In this document: piece after piece, positions 1 to 8,966 of the stretch
Layout: each line of letters opens with the position of its first letter
Numbering within the stretch: position 1 is the stretch's first letter
Assembly (NCBI GenBank): GCA_035274465.1
Contig: DATEOF010000398.1
Location: 53,515 to 117,514, forward strand
Direction: 5' to 3'
Length of the DNA stretch: 64,000 bases
From: JADGRF01 sp035274465
GTDB lineage: Bacteria > Myxococcota_A > Polyangia > Polyangiales > JAFGIB01
The notes under the pieces: generated by a model
Told to the model about the DNA's origin: nothing
The model's input: only the letters and a program-made list of their open reading frames with translations
Database searches by the model: none
Translations under genes and position numbers: made by a program

Positions 1-221
1 GGCAGACCCAAGACCGCAGCAGGCGACACGGCCGGATGCAGCAACAGCGCGCGCTCGATCGTCTCGGGCAACAGCTTGAAGCCACCGCGCACGATCGCGC
101 CATCCGCGCGGCCGCGATGAACCAGCTCGTCAACTATCGGCGACTTGCCGCGGGCGCGCACGCGCGGCACGATGACGGCGGATACCATTATGGCCGAGCA
201 AATGAACATGTCCGGATCCAT
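1..221 (-). pseudogene. 5'-truncated acyl-CoA ligase (AMP-binding C-terminal domain) remnant
   Basis: The minus strand reads in frame from an ATG at 219-221 to the window edge. It gives the hallmark start of an AMP-binding enzyme C-terminal domain: GRADGAIVRGGFKLLPETIE, followed by a typical helix with LLLHPAV. In full-length ligases this lies some 400 residues in. Here the ATP-binding core (TSGSTGKPKG, the YGxTE and GD motifs) is absent, because the DNA upstream already encodes the divergent CoA transferase. The first ~25 residues do not resemble the family. I infer a deletion remnant; the 3' end is outside the window. A standalone C-terminal domain protein is the alternative. Confidence 0.55.
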
Positions 222-1290
222 GCGTCAGGGTCCATTGTCGGGGCTGCGGGTGCTGGAATTCGCGGGCATCGGTCCGGGGCCGCACGTCGCGATGCTGCTG
301 GCCAACCTCGGAGCCGAGGTCCTTCGCGTCGACCGGCCCGGCGGCAACGGTTATCCGAACCCGGTCGTGGATTGGGGCCTCAGCTCGATGACGCTGGACA
401 TCCGAAGTGATGAGGGGCGGGCCCGCTGCCTCGACATCGCCTCACGAGTCGACGTCTTGATCGAAGGCAACAGACCTGGCGTGATGGAGCGCCTGGGGCT
501 GGGGCCCGACGCGCTGCTCGAACGCAATCCGCGGCTCATCTACGGTCGGATGACGGGCTGGGGACAGACCGGGCCTCTGGCGCAGAGCGCCGGTCACGAC
601 ATCAACTACATCGCACTCACGGGCGCGCTCGCCGCCATCGGCCGCGCGGGCGACGTCGCGCAACCTCCCCTCAACCTGCTGGGTGACTTCGGTGGCGGCT
701 CGATGCTGCTGGCGTTCGGGATCGTGGCAGCGTTGTGGGAGCGCGAACGCTCGGGCAAGGGACAAGTCATCGATGCCTCGATCGTGGACGGCGTGGCAGC
801 GTTGATGACGTTCTTCACGGGGCTCGTGCCGAGCGGCGCGATCTCACTCGAGCGCAACAAGAACATGCTGGGCGGTGCAGCGCCCTTCTATCGCTGCTAT
901 CTCTGTGCAGATGGCAAGGAGATCTCCGTCGGTGCCATCGAACCCAAGTTCTACGCCGAGCTGCTGGAGAGAATCGGCGCGGAGGAAGGCCTGAAGTCGC
1001 GACAGCACGACAGCAGCAAGTGGCCCGAGCGAAGCGAAGCACTGGCGACGTTGTTTGCCCAGAAGACGCGAGCGGAGTGGTGCGCGCTGCTCGAGGGCAC
1101 TGACGCGTGTTTTGCGCCGGTGCTCACCCTACAGGAGACGCTCGAGCACGCTCACATGAAGGATCGCGCGGTCTACACGACGGAAGCCGGCCATCAGCAT
1201 GCCGTCGCTGCCCCGCGCTTCTCGCGAACGCCGGGCGCAGTTGCAAAGGCACCCAGTGGCGAAGAGCTGTTGCGTCGCTGGACGACGTAG
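190..1290 (+). CDS. CaiB/BaiF family CoA transferase, alpha-methylacyl-CoA racemase-like
   Basis: Family III CoA transferase fold enzyme, about 366 aa, cytoplasmic. The N-terminus GLRVLEFAGIGPGPHVAMLL followed by GAEVLRVDRPGG is the alpha-methylacyl-CoA racemase signature. Residues aligning with the racemase catalytic set are visible: His in SAGHDINY, Asp in LLGDFGGG and Glu in GAIEPKFY. Racemases interconvert (R)- and (S)-2-methylacyl-CoA during breakdown of branched-chain or sterol side-chain acyl groups; CoA transferases of this family share the fold, so the substrate is inferred. The start is uncertain: in-frame starts lie at 145, 190, 202, 208 and 220. I chose 190 for the GGCGGA upstream. 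The 5' end overlaps the opposite-strand ligase remnant. Confidence 0.85.
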   Translation: MAEQMNMSGSMRQGPLSGLRVLEFAGIGPGPHVAMLLANLGAEVLRVDRPGGNGYPNPVVDWGLSSMTLDIRSDEGRARCLDIASRVDVLIEGNRPGVMERLGLGPDALLERNPRLIYGRMTGWGQTGPLAQSAGHDINYIALTGALAAIGRAGDVAQPPLNLLGDFGGGSMLLAFGIVAALWERERSGKGQVIDASIVDGVAALMTFFTGLVPSGAISLERNKNMLGGAAPFYRCYLCADGKEISVGAIEPKFYAELLERIGAEEGLKSRQHDSSKWPERSEALATLFAQKTRAEWCALLEGTDACFAPVLTLQETLEHAHMKDRAVYTTEAGHQHAVAAPRFSRTPGAVAKAPSGEELLRRWTT

Positions 1291-1369
1291 TCGCATGCCT
1301 GCCTAGATCGTACGGCGCCGGATCACCTTGGCGCGAGCGCATGCGCATGCGCGCGCGTTGTACGATGGC

Positions 1370-4300
1370 ATGGTGGAGGTCCGCTACGACATCAGAGATC
1401 AGTTGGGTCGCGGCGGCATGGGCGCGGTGTTCCGCGCGTTCGACAACAAGCGCGGCCACGAGCTCGCGCTCAAGCGCCTCTCGATCGAGCGCTTCGATAC
1501 CGAACCGGAGCTGGCGCGCGCGACGGTGCTGTTCGAGCGCGAGTACTACACGCTGAGTCAGCTCGCTCACCCCAACATCATCCAGGCGTACGACTACGGA
1601 CTGGACGACAGCGGTCCGTTCTACACGATGGAGCTGCTGAGCGGCGGAAACCTCAGGACTCAGACGCCGCTGCCCTGGGCCGACGCCTGCCGCTGCCTGC
1701 GCGATATCGCATCGGCGCTGGCCATCGTGCACTCGCGCCGGCTGGTCCACCGCGACGTCACGCCGCTCAACGTCCATTGCACCTCCGAGGGTCTCTCCAA
1801 GCTAATCGACTTCGGCGCGATGGTTCCCATGGGCGGTGTGAGTCAGGTCGTCGGCACGCCCCCGTACATCGCGCCGGAGTGCCTGCAGCAACACACGATC
1901 GACGCGCAGGCAGACCTCTTCGCGCTGGGCGCCTCGCTGTACTACGCGCTGACCGGCCAAAACGCCTATCCCGCGCGCTCGCTCGCCGGATTGCGTCGCG
2001 TCTGGGCCCAACGGCTCACGCCACCTTCGAAGCTCAATCCCTCGATCCCGCGCGCGCTCGACGAGCTGGTGCTCAGCCTCCTGTCACTGCAGGCGAGCGA
2101 GCGGCCGCGCAGCGCCGCCGAGGTCCACGAACGCCTGACCGCCGTCGCGAACCTGCCACGACGCGAACACAGCCAGACGGCCATCGCCTATCTGACCAAA
2201 CCCGCGCTGGTGGGCCGCACGGCAGAGCTGGCGAGCATTCGCCGCGACGTGGAGCTCGCTGCAGCTGGTGGCGGCACCGCACTCCTGGTACGCGCGGCGA
2301 GCGGCATGGGACGCTCGCGCCTGCTAGACGCGGCTGCGCTCGAAGCCCAGCTGCGCGGCCTCTCGATCGCGCGCGCGGATGCCGCCGAGGGGCCGAGCGC
2401 TGCGCTAGCCGTCGCCCGGCGCCTCTTGCGCTGCCTGGTCGACGAGGACGCGGAGCTCGCGCGAACGCTCGAGGCGCAGCCGTTGGCTGAGCTGCTCAGT
2501 GGCGACGCAAACGCGCTGTTGCAACGCGTCGGTCGCGAGCGGGTGCTGCAAGATCTGAACGAGCTCTTCCTGCGCGCCTGCAAGGACCAGCCGTATGCGG
2601 TGATCGTCGACGACATCCACGACATCGACGCCCCCTCGCTCGCATTCCTGGTGGGCCTCTCGCTGCAGTCCCGCTCGCAGAAGCTGCTGCTCGTGACCAG
2701 CCTGGACTCGAGCGCTCCCGCCGAAGCGGCCGCGCCGCTCGTACAGGCCTCGCGCGAGGTGCCGCTCCCGTCGCTGACTGCCGCGGATTGCCGCGATCTT
2801 TTGGCCTCGCTGTTCGGCGACGTCCAGAACGTCGATCTGCTGACCACGCTGTGCGAGCGCGTGTGCGAGGGCCAGCCGCAGCTGGTCATGGACGCGGCTC
2901 AACGGCTGGTCGATCGCGGTCTGGTGCGCTACGCCGACGCCAGCTGGTGGCTGAGCAGCGATCTCGAGGCGCTGCGCTCGGCGCTCTCCGGCATGGGCGA
3001 GATCGAGGCCGAGCTGGCGCGGCTCTCGCCCGATGCGCGCACGCTGCTCGACGTGCTGTCGCTGGACGAGAACGCGATCCTCTCGTTCGCGGATTGCCCG
3101 GCGTTGCTGGCCGAGCTCGAGCGCGAGCGGGTGCACCGTGCGTTCGACGAGCTGATCGCGGCACGCTGGCTGCAGGTGTTGACGGATCGAGCCGCGTTCC
3201 GGCGCGACGATCGCCGGCGCGCGGTGGCGCAGCTGCTATCGCCCGAACGCCGCCGACAGCTGCATGCGCGACTGGCCGAGCGCTGCGCTCAGCTGCCGCT
3301 CTCCAAGATCTACGTCGCCCACCACGCCTTCAGCGCCGGGCAGCCGACCCTCGCGATCGAGGCGATGGACGAGTTCTGGCGCATGACCGAGAGCGCCCCG
3401 CAAAACGAGATCTTGCGCAGCGCCATCGCGACCTCGACCTTCGAGACCGCGGCCGCCCTGCCGCCCACCCCGAGCGCGCATCCCGCGCTGCAAGCGCACC
3501 ACGCCGTGGGCGCGATCATGAACTCGCTCTACCGCGGCCTGCCAGAGCGGATCGCGCTGCGCCTGGCCCCGACGGCCGCCGCGCTCGCGCCGTTCAGCGG
3601 CGTGGCCGACTACGCCGAGCTGAGCCACCTCCCGGAGCCCGAACGCTTGAAGGAGGCGCTGACCCGCGCGCACGCGCGCTGCGAGCAACCGGGGCGCGGC
3701 GGCCTCGACAACGTGTTCCGGGCGCTCAAGCGCGAAGGCCAGCTCGGCATCGGCGCGGCTGTCACCGCGAGTCGCATGGCCGATCCCGGCTTGATCCCCG
3801 CGATCCACGACCTTCGCCCGTTCAGCGCGCTCGCGCCTGCCCTTTCGCTGGTGGTGCGCGTGATCGACGCGCTGTGCCGCCTGACGCGCGGGCAACTCTG
3901 GGTCGGCTGGGATGCGATGCAGGAGATCTATACGGATCTCAAGGGACCGCTCGGCGCCCAGCTCGATCCGCTCACGACGATCGCGTTGACTCGCGTCACC
4001 GCGGGCTCGCTGTGCGGACTCAACGCCGAGCACGCCACGGCCGACGCGCTGCGCTGGATCGAGCTGTGCGAGCCGCTCATGGCCGACGCGGCCGAGAGCC
4101 ACCGCGCGCACTACTACCTCGCGCACGGCGATCTGGCCGCCGCCGAGGCTGCACGCAGGCGCTTCGAGGTGTTGTCGGCGCAGGCGGGTAGTCTGGCCGA
4201 CATGCGCCTGCTGGGCTTGCCGAGCTACCTGGAGGTGTACGCGCTCTCGGACGACCTGATGGGCCTGCGCCGGACGCAGCACGCGCTCCAGCAAGCCACG

Positions 4301-5365
4301 CTGGCTCGCCCGCGCTGGCGCTGCCGCGCGGAGCTCGCGCGAGCGCACGTGCTGCACCGCCAGGGAGCGAGCGACCGCGCGCTCGCGACCATCGAGCGCT
4401 CGCTGCAACGCATCGCCAGCGAGGGCACGGAGTGGGAACCATCGGCCGCGATGCAGCTCGAGCTGCTGAATGCCGCCGAGCGACACGCCGACAGCCTGCA
4501 GCTCGGCGAGGCGTACCTGGCGCGTGCGGGGGCCGAGAGCATTCCGGACGCTCGACTCCGACTCGCACTCGCGCGTTCCCACGCCGAGCTGGGACACGCC
4601 GAGGCTGCCGAAGCACAGCTCGCCACGGCGCGCGAGGCGCTCGAGCGACGCGGTGCAGGCGGCGTGGTCATGATCCAGCTGCACGAGATCGGGGCTCGCC
4701 TGGCGCTCTGCCGGCGCGACCGCGCGCGATTCAACGAGCGACTCGGAGCCTGGGCGAGAGCGCTCCAGACCGGCACCTTCCCCGGCCTGTTCGCACGCCA
4801 CAGCGCGCTGCTGCGTGACGCGCGCGCGCTGGGACTCGCCGCTGACGGCGGCATGGAGCTCGAGCTACGCGAAGCCGACAGCGGCATCGAGCTCGAGAAC
4901 CTGCGCAAGCTCGGCCGAGAGCCAATCGAGGACAGCGTGTTCTACCACCGGCTGCTCGAGCTGCTGCTGGTTCAGGCCGGCGCGACGGGCGGCGTGCTCT
5001 ACGCCAACCTGAACGGTCGGCCCGACGTCGTGGCGCGCGCCGGCGCCAGCGCGATCGAAGGCGAGCTGGATGAAACGGTCTCCAAACTCTGGGCCCTGCC
5101 GAGCACCGCCGACGACATGACCACCAGCCCCACGGCCGAGAGCGAGGCCGACTCGGGCCTGCGGGGCGGCTCCGGACACGCCGCGACGCCGCACATGCTC
5201 GAGCACCTGCGCAACGGACAGCGCCGCATCGAGGGCATCGCCGTGCTGGACCTCGCGGGTAACCCACGGCTCGAGACGGCGAGCCTGGTGCGCTTCGCCG
5301 CCATCATGGCCGAGCGCCTGCAGCTGCGAGCGGAGGAGGAGACGCAGCTGGACGAGGCAAACTAG
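1370..5365 (+). CDS. Ser/Thr protein kinase fused to AAA-type ATPase and TPR-like region
   Basis: About 1331 aa signalling protein. The N-terminal kinase domain shows the Gly loop GRGGMG (residues ~13-18), lysine in ALKRL (~35), the catalytic loop HRDVTPLNV (~127), DFG (~147) and GTPPYIAPE. The usual catalytic-loop Lys (HRDLKPxN) is Thr here, seen in a subset of myxobacterial kinases. Next comes an ATPase module with a degenerate Walker A (ASGMGRSR, Arg for Lys, ~308) and Walker B-like VIVDDIHDID. The rest is a long helical, Ala/Leu/Arg-rich TPR-like region, then a GAF-like tail from about residue 1180. I placed the start at 1370 because the Y-x-I that opens kinase domains follows at once; a TTG at 1328 is the alternative. 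Activating signal unknown. Confidence 0.88.
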   Translation: MVEVRYDIRDQLGRGGMGAVFRAFDNKRGHELALKRLSIERFDTEPELARATVLFEREYYTLSQLAHPNIIQAYDYGLDDSGPFYTMELLSGGNLRTQTPLPWADACRCLRDIASALAIVHSRRLVHRDVTPLNVHCTSEGLSKLIDFGAMVPMGGVSQVVGTPPYIAPECLQQHTIDAQADLFALGASLYYALTGQNAYPARSLAGLRRVWAQRLTPPSKLNPSIPRALDELVLSLLSLQASERPRSAAEVHERLTAVANLPRREHSQTAIAYLTKPALVGRTAELASIRRDVELAAAGGGTALLVRAASGMGRSRLLDAAALEAQLRGLSIARADAAEGPSAALAVARRLLRCLVDEDAELARTLEAQPLAELLSGDANALLQRVGRERVLQDLNELFLRACKDQPYAVIVDDIHDIDAPSLAFLVGLSLQSRSQKLLLVTSLDSSAPAEAAAPLVQASREVPLPSLTAADCRDLLASLFGDVQNVDLLTTLCERVCEGQPQLVMDAAQRLVDRGLVRYADASWWLSSDLEALRSALSGMGEIEAELARLSPDARTLLDVLSLDENAILSFADCPALLAELERERVHRAFDELIAARWLQVLTDRAAFRRDDRRRAVAQLLSPERRRQLHARLAERCAQLPLSKIYVAHHAFSAGQPTLAIEAMDEFWRMTESAPQNEILRSAIATSTFETAAALPPTPSAHPALQAHHAVGAIMNSLYRGLPERIALRLAPTAAALAPFSGVADYAELSHLPEPERLKEALTRAHARCEQPGRGGLDNVFRALKREGQLGIGAAVTASRMADPGLIPAIHDLRPFSALAPALSLVVRVIDALCRLTRGQLWVGWDAMQEIYTDLKGPLGAQLDPLTTIALTRVTAGSLCGLNAEHATADALRWIELCEPLMADAAESHRAHYYLAHGDLAAAEAARRRFEVLSAQAGSLADMRLLGLPSYLEVYALSDDLMGLRRTQHALQQATLARPRWRCRAELARAHVLHRQGASDRALATIERSLQRIASEGTEWEPSAAMQLELLNAAERHADSLQLGEAYLARAGAESIPDARLRLALARSHAELGHAEAAEAQLATAREALERRGAGGVVMIQLHEIGARLALCRRDRARFNERLGAWARALQTGTFPGLFARHSALLRDARALGLAADGGMELELREADSGIELENLRKLGREPIEDSVFYHRLLELLLVQAGATGGVLYANLNGRPDVVARAGASAIEGELDETVSKLWALPSTADDMTTSPTAESEADSGLRGGSGHAATPHMLEHLRNGQRRIEGIAVLDLAGNPRLETASLVRFAAIMAERLQLRAEEETQLDEAN

Positions 5366-5378
5366 GAACTGGAAACAT

Positions 5379-5442
5379 GAACAGGAAACTCGACCCAGCA
5401 ATCGCGTGTCTCGCGGTTTCGATTGCGTTCGAGTTCCTGTTC
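5379..5442. terminator. Extended inverted repeat between convergent genes, probable bidirectional terminator
   Basis: Outer arms GAACAGGAAACTCGA (5379-5393) and TCGAGTTCCTGTTC (5429-5442) pair with a single bulge. Inner arms GCAATCG (5398-5404) and CGATTGC (5420-5426) pair perfectly. The symmetry even continues weakly into the two stop-codon regions (GAGGCAA at 5354, TTGCCTC ending near 5456). It sits exactly where the kinase gene and the ABC transporter gene converge. There is no clean T-run, so the terminator role is inferred from position and structure. Confidence 0.6.
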
Positions 5443-5445
5443 TAG

Positions 5446-7233
5446 TTAGTTGCCTCGACCTGCTGGCTCGCCTGCGCCCTGTGCGCGCACGAACAACGCC
5501 GCGTAGCGGCCATCGCGCGCGATCAGCTCTGCATGCGTCCCGACCTCGACCAGCCGACCCTCGTCGATCACCGCGATGCGATCGGCCTGGGCCGCGGTCG
5601 AGAGACGGTGCGCGATCACCAGCGTCGTGCGCCCCGCCATGAGCTTGCTCATCGCCGCCTCCACCAACTGCTCGGTGCCGGGGTCGAGGTTGGACGTGGC
5701 CTCGTCCAGCACCAGCAAGGGCGGATTGCGCAGCGCAGCGCGCGCCAGCGACACGAGCTGCTTTTCCCCCGACGACAGGCGCGATCCGCGTTCGTCGACG
5801 AGCGTGTCGATACCATCGGGCAGCGCCTGGAAGCGCGCCAGCGCGCCGACCGTCGCCAGCGCGGCTTCGACCTCTTCGTCGCTCGCGTCCGCGCGACCGA
5901 GCCGCACGTTCTCGCGAATGCTGGTATTGAACAAGAAGCCTTCCTGCGCGACCACGACGATGCGCTCGCGCAACGCCTCGATGCTCGCGTCGCGCAGATC
6001 CACGCCGCCAAAGCGGATCTGGCCGGCCGTCGGATCGTAGAAGCGCGCGATCAGCTTGGCGAGCGTGGACTTGCCCGCCCCGGTCGGACCGACCAGCGCC
6101 AGCCGCTCGCCCTGCGCGACGGTGAGTGAGACGGCCTCGAGCACCGGTGGGAGCTCCGGGCGATATGCGAAGCTCACCTGCTCGACTTCGACGCTTCCGG
6201 CTTCGGGCAGCGGGAGCTCCGGCGTTCGCTGGACGAGGTCGGAGGGCGTGTCCAACAGCCCAAACAGCTTGCGCAGCCCCGCGCCGGCCGACTGCATCTG
6301 ATTGAACAGCTGACTGAACTGTTGGATCGGCTCGAACAGGTTGGTCAGCGTCAAGATGAAGAACGACACCGTGCCGACGGTGACCTGTTGGTGGTACACG
6401 AGGTAACCGCCGACCGCGACGACCAGCGCCGTGCTGCCGGTGCCGGCGATCTCGATCACCGGCAGGTACCACGACTGCAGGCTCGTCGAGCGCATGTGTG
6501 CGCGAAACAAGGCCTCGTTCGACTCCTGAAAGCGCTCGATCGCCAGCGGCTCGCGCGCGAACGCCTGAATCACGCGCACCCCGCTCAGCGATTCCTGCAA
6601 GCGCGCCAGGTTCGCACCCACGCGGTCGCGCACCTCCAGGTACGCGCTGCTCGAGCTGCGCGCGAAGCGCACGCTGGCGGCGACCACGAACGGCACCGCC
6701 ACCAGGCACGTCAACATCAACCAGGGCGAGACGACCGTCAGCACCACGCTCGAGAACAGCAGGAGCAAACCGTTGCCGATCAGCGCGAGCAGGCCGGTCT
6801 GCACCAGCTCTTGCAGAGAATCGACGTCGGAGGTGATGCGCGAGATCAACACGCCCGCCTTGTTGCGCTCGTAGAACGGCAGCGGCAAGCGCAACAGGTG
6901 CGCGAACACGTCGACCCGCAAGCTGCGCAGCAGGCCCTCGCCCAGGCGATTGAGCGCGCGGATCTGCGCGCGGTGTACCAGGTAGACGGTCACGCTGATC
7001 GCCACGTAGGCCGCGATGGCCGCGTTCAGCGCAGTGACGTTGCGTTGGCCGATGCCGCGATCGATCGCGATCTTGATCGCGTACGGTCCGGCAAGGTTCG
7101 CCGCCGTCCACACGCTGATCAGCGACAGCGCCCACACCACCTGCAGGCGCTGCTTGCCGAGCATGCCGATCAGCCGGCGCAGCAAGCTGCCGAGCGAGGC
7201 TGGCGTGCCGGGTAGCTCTTCCTGGTTGCTCAT
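5446..7233 (-). CDS. ABC exporter half-transporter, subunit with canonical catalytic site
   Basis: 595 aa type IV (MsbA-like) exporter half with an N-terminal six-helix membrane domain (residues ~30-310) and a C-terminal nucleotide-binding domain. Visible motifs are Walker A GPTGAGKST, signature LSSGEKQL (variant of LSGGQ), Walker B LLVLDEATSNLD with the catalytic Glu, and the switch His in VIAHRLST. The ATG overlaps the stop of the preceding exporter gene (ATGA, 7230-7233), so the two are translationally coupled and very likely form a heterodimer. Substrate cannot be read from sequence; export of a lipid or drug-like compound is usual for the family. Confidence 0.9.
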   Translation of the reverse strand: MSNQEELPGTPASLGSLLRRLIGMLGKQRLQVVWALSLISVWTAANLAGPYAIKIAIDRGIGQRNVTALNAAIAAYVAISVTVYLVHRAQIRALNRLGEGLLRSLRVDVFAHLLRLPLPFYERNKAGVLISRITSDVDSLQELVQTGLLALIGNGLLLLFSSVVLTVVSPWLMLTCLVAVPFVVAASVRFARSSSSAYLEVRDRVGANLARLQESLSGVRVIQAFAREPLAIERFQESNEALFRAHMRSTSLQSWYLPVIEIAGTGSTALVVAVGGYLVYHQQVTVGTVSFFILTLTNLFEPIQQFSQLFNQMQSAGAGLRKLFGLLDTPSDLVQRTPELPLPEAGSVEVEQVSFAYRPELPPVLEAVSLTVAQGERLALVGPTGAGKSTLAKLIARFYDPTAGQIRFGGVDLRDASIEALRERIVVVAQEGFLFNTSIRENVRLGRADASDEEVEAALATVGALARFQALPDGIDTLVDERGSRLSSGEKQLVSLARAALRNPPLLVLDEATSNLDPGTEQLVEAAMSKLMAGRTTLVIAHRLSTAAQADRIAVIDEGRLVEVGTHAELIARDGRYAALFVRAQGAGEPAGRGN

Positions 7234-8966
7234 GGCGGCAGCTCCGCCAGCACGCGCTGGTAGCGCGCGTTGTCTCGCAGCAACTGATCGTGCGTGCCCT
7301 CAGCGACCACGCTCCCGGCCGAGATCAACACCAGGCGCTGCGCGAGCGCGATCGTGACCGGCCGGTGTGAGATCACGATCGTGGTCCGCCCCTGCATCAG
7401 CTGCGCGAGCGCGCCGCGGATCTCGTGCTCCTTCTGCGGATCCACCGAGGACGTCGCGTCATCCAGGATCAGCACGCGCGGATCGGCCAGGATCGCGCGC
7501 GCGATCGCGATGCGCTGGCGCTGCCCTCCGGAGAGCGAGAAGCCGCGCTCGCCAATGACGGTGTCGTAGCCCTCCGGCAGCGCGCAGATGAAGTCGTGCG
7601 CGAAGGCGAGACGCCCGGCGCGCTCGATCTCCTGCTGCGACGCCTCGGGCTTGGCCAGCGCGATGTTCGCCGCGACACTCTGGCTGAACAGGAACGTCTC
7701 CTCGAAGACGATGCCCAGCTCCTGACGCAAGTCCCGCACGCGCAGATCGCGCAGGTCGACGCCGTCCAGGCACACTCGACCGAGATCGGGATCGTAGAAG
7801 CGAGCGATCAGCTTCGCGACCGTACTCTTGCCGCAACCGGTCTCGCCCACGAGTGCGACCGACTCGCCGGCAGCGATGTGCAAGTCGAACTGGCGCAACA
7901 CCTGCGGCCCGCTGGGGGCCGCATAACCGAAGCTCACGTCTTCGAAGCGCACCTCGCCGCCGCGCTCTGTGCGCGCGGGCAAGCGCAGCGGTCGCGCCGG
8001 ATCGACGATCTTCGGCTCGGTGGCGAGCACCTGCGCCGCGCGATCGGCGGCCACCAGCGCGCGTTCGGCTTGCGCGATGATCTGCCCGAGCATGCGCAGC
8101 GGGTTCACCAGCACGATCACGTAGAAGTTGAACATCACCAGCGTGCCGACGCTGATCTTTCCGTCGAGCACCAGGTGACCTCCGTACGAGAGCACGAAGA
8201 TCTGACCGATGTTCGGCACGAGCTCGAGCGCGGGCAGGAAGCGCGAACGCACCGCGGCCGCGCGCGTGGCCATCTCGTAGACGTCGTCGGCCTCCTTCGC
8301 GAGCTTGCGCTGCTGTACCCCCTCGGCGCCCAACCCCTTGATGACGCGCACGCCCGAGACCGACTCTTCCACTACGCTGGCCAGCTCGGCCGTCTGTTCC
8401 TGCAGGCCGCGCAAGGTGGGAAAGAGCGACTGCGAGAAGCGCCGACCGAGCACGTTCAGCAGCGGGAGCGACCCGAGCGCCAGCAGCGTCAGCAGCGGCT
8501 GCATGCTGAGCATGATGCTGGTCACGGCGATCACGATCATGAAGTTGCTGAGCGTGAGCGGGATCAAGCTGACGAACGTCTGGATCTGCATCAGGTCGGC
8601 ATGGCAGCGACTCATCAGCTCTCCGACCGGCATGCGATCGTGAAAGCCGAAGTGCAGGTGCTCGATGTGCGCGAACAAGCGCGCGCGCAGCGTGGCTTCG
8701 GCGCGCCGACCCTCGCGAAACGCCAGGTAACGCCGCAGACCCGTGAACAGCGCCGACAGCAGTCCAGCCAGCAGGATGTAGCCCGCCCAGCGCAGCGGAG
8801 CGCCACCGCGCAACCCGCGATCGATGCCCTGCCGCACCAGCGCCGGTACCGCGATCTTGCCGCTGGTCCACAGCAAACCCGAGCCCACGCCCAGGGCGAC
8901 ACCCAGACGCTGCTGCCAGAGGACTCCTGCGATCAGACGCAGACCGGGACGGCGCGGCCCTTTCAC
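7230..8966 (-). CDS. ABC exporter half-transporter, subunit with degenerate catalytic site
   Basis: 578 aa exporter half: N-terminal membrane domain, then Walker A GETGCGKST, signature LSGGQRQR and Walker B LILDDATSSVD. The residue after the Walker B Asp is Asp rather than catalytic Glu, and the H-loop reads VISHRPVT. The adjacent half-transporter has Glu. This asymmetry, one degenerate and one consensus ATP site, is the hallmark of heterodimeric exporters such as TM287/288 and LmrCD. I set the start at the GTG at 8964-8966, which overlaps the ligase stop as GTGA; reading further upstream gives only Arg/Ala-rich sequence antiparallel to the known domain. Confidence 0.88.
   Translation of the reverse strand: MKGPRRPGLRLIAGVLWQQRLGVALGVGSGLLWTSGKIAVPALVRQGIDRGLRGGAPLRWAGYILLAGLLSALFTGLRRYLAFREGRRAEATLRARLFAHIEHLHFGFHDRMPVGELMSRCHADLMQIQTFVSLIPLTLSNFMIVIAVTSIMLSMQPLLTLLALGSLPLLNVLGRRFSQSLFPTLRGLQEQTAELASVVEESVSGVRVIKGLGAEGVQQRKLAKEADDVYEMATRAAAVRSRFLPALELVPNIGQIFVLSYGGHLVLDGKISVGTLVMFNFYVIVLVNPLRMLGQIIAQAERALVAADRAAQVLATEPKIVDPARPLRLPARTERGGEVRFEDVSFGYAAPSGPQVLRQFDLHIAAGESVALVGETGCGKSTVAKLIARFYDPDLGRVCLDGVDLRDLRVRDLRQELGIVFEETFLFSQSVAANIALAKPEASQQEIERAGRLAFAHDFICALPEGYDTVIGERGFSLSGGQRQRIAIARAILADPRVLILDDATSSVDPQKEHEIRGALAQLMQGRTTIVISHRPVTIALAQRLVLISAGSVVAEGTHDQLLRDNARYQRVLAELPP

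Noticed and set aside
2788..4191. Plus-strand frame inside the kinase-ATPase gene
   Set aside because: Arg/Ala/Pro-rich shadow typical of GC-rich DNA; no motif and no start signal.
4865..7135. Long minus-strand reading frame (over 750 codons) overlapping the kinase end and ABC gene
   Set aside because: It is a shifted-frame shadow of the ABC exporter; Arg/Gly-rich, no domain, and the true frame carries Walker motifs.
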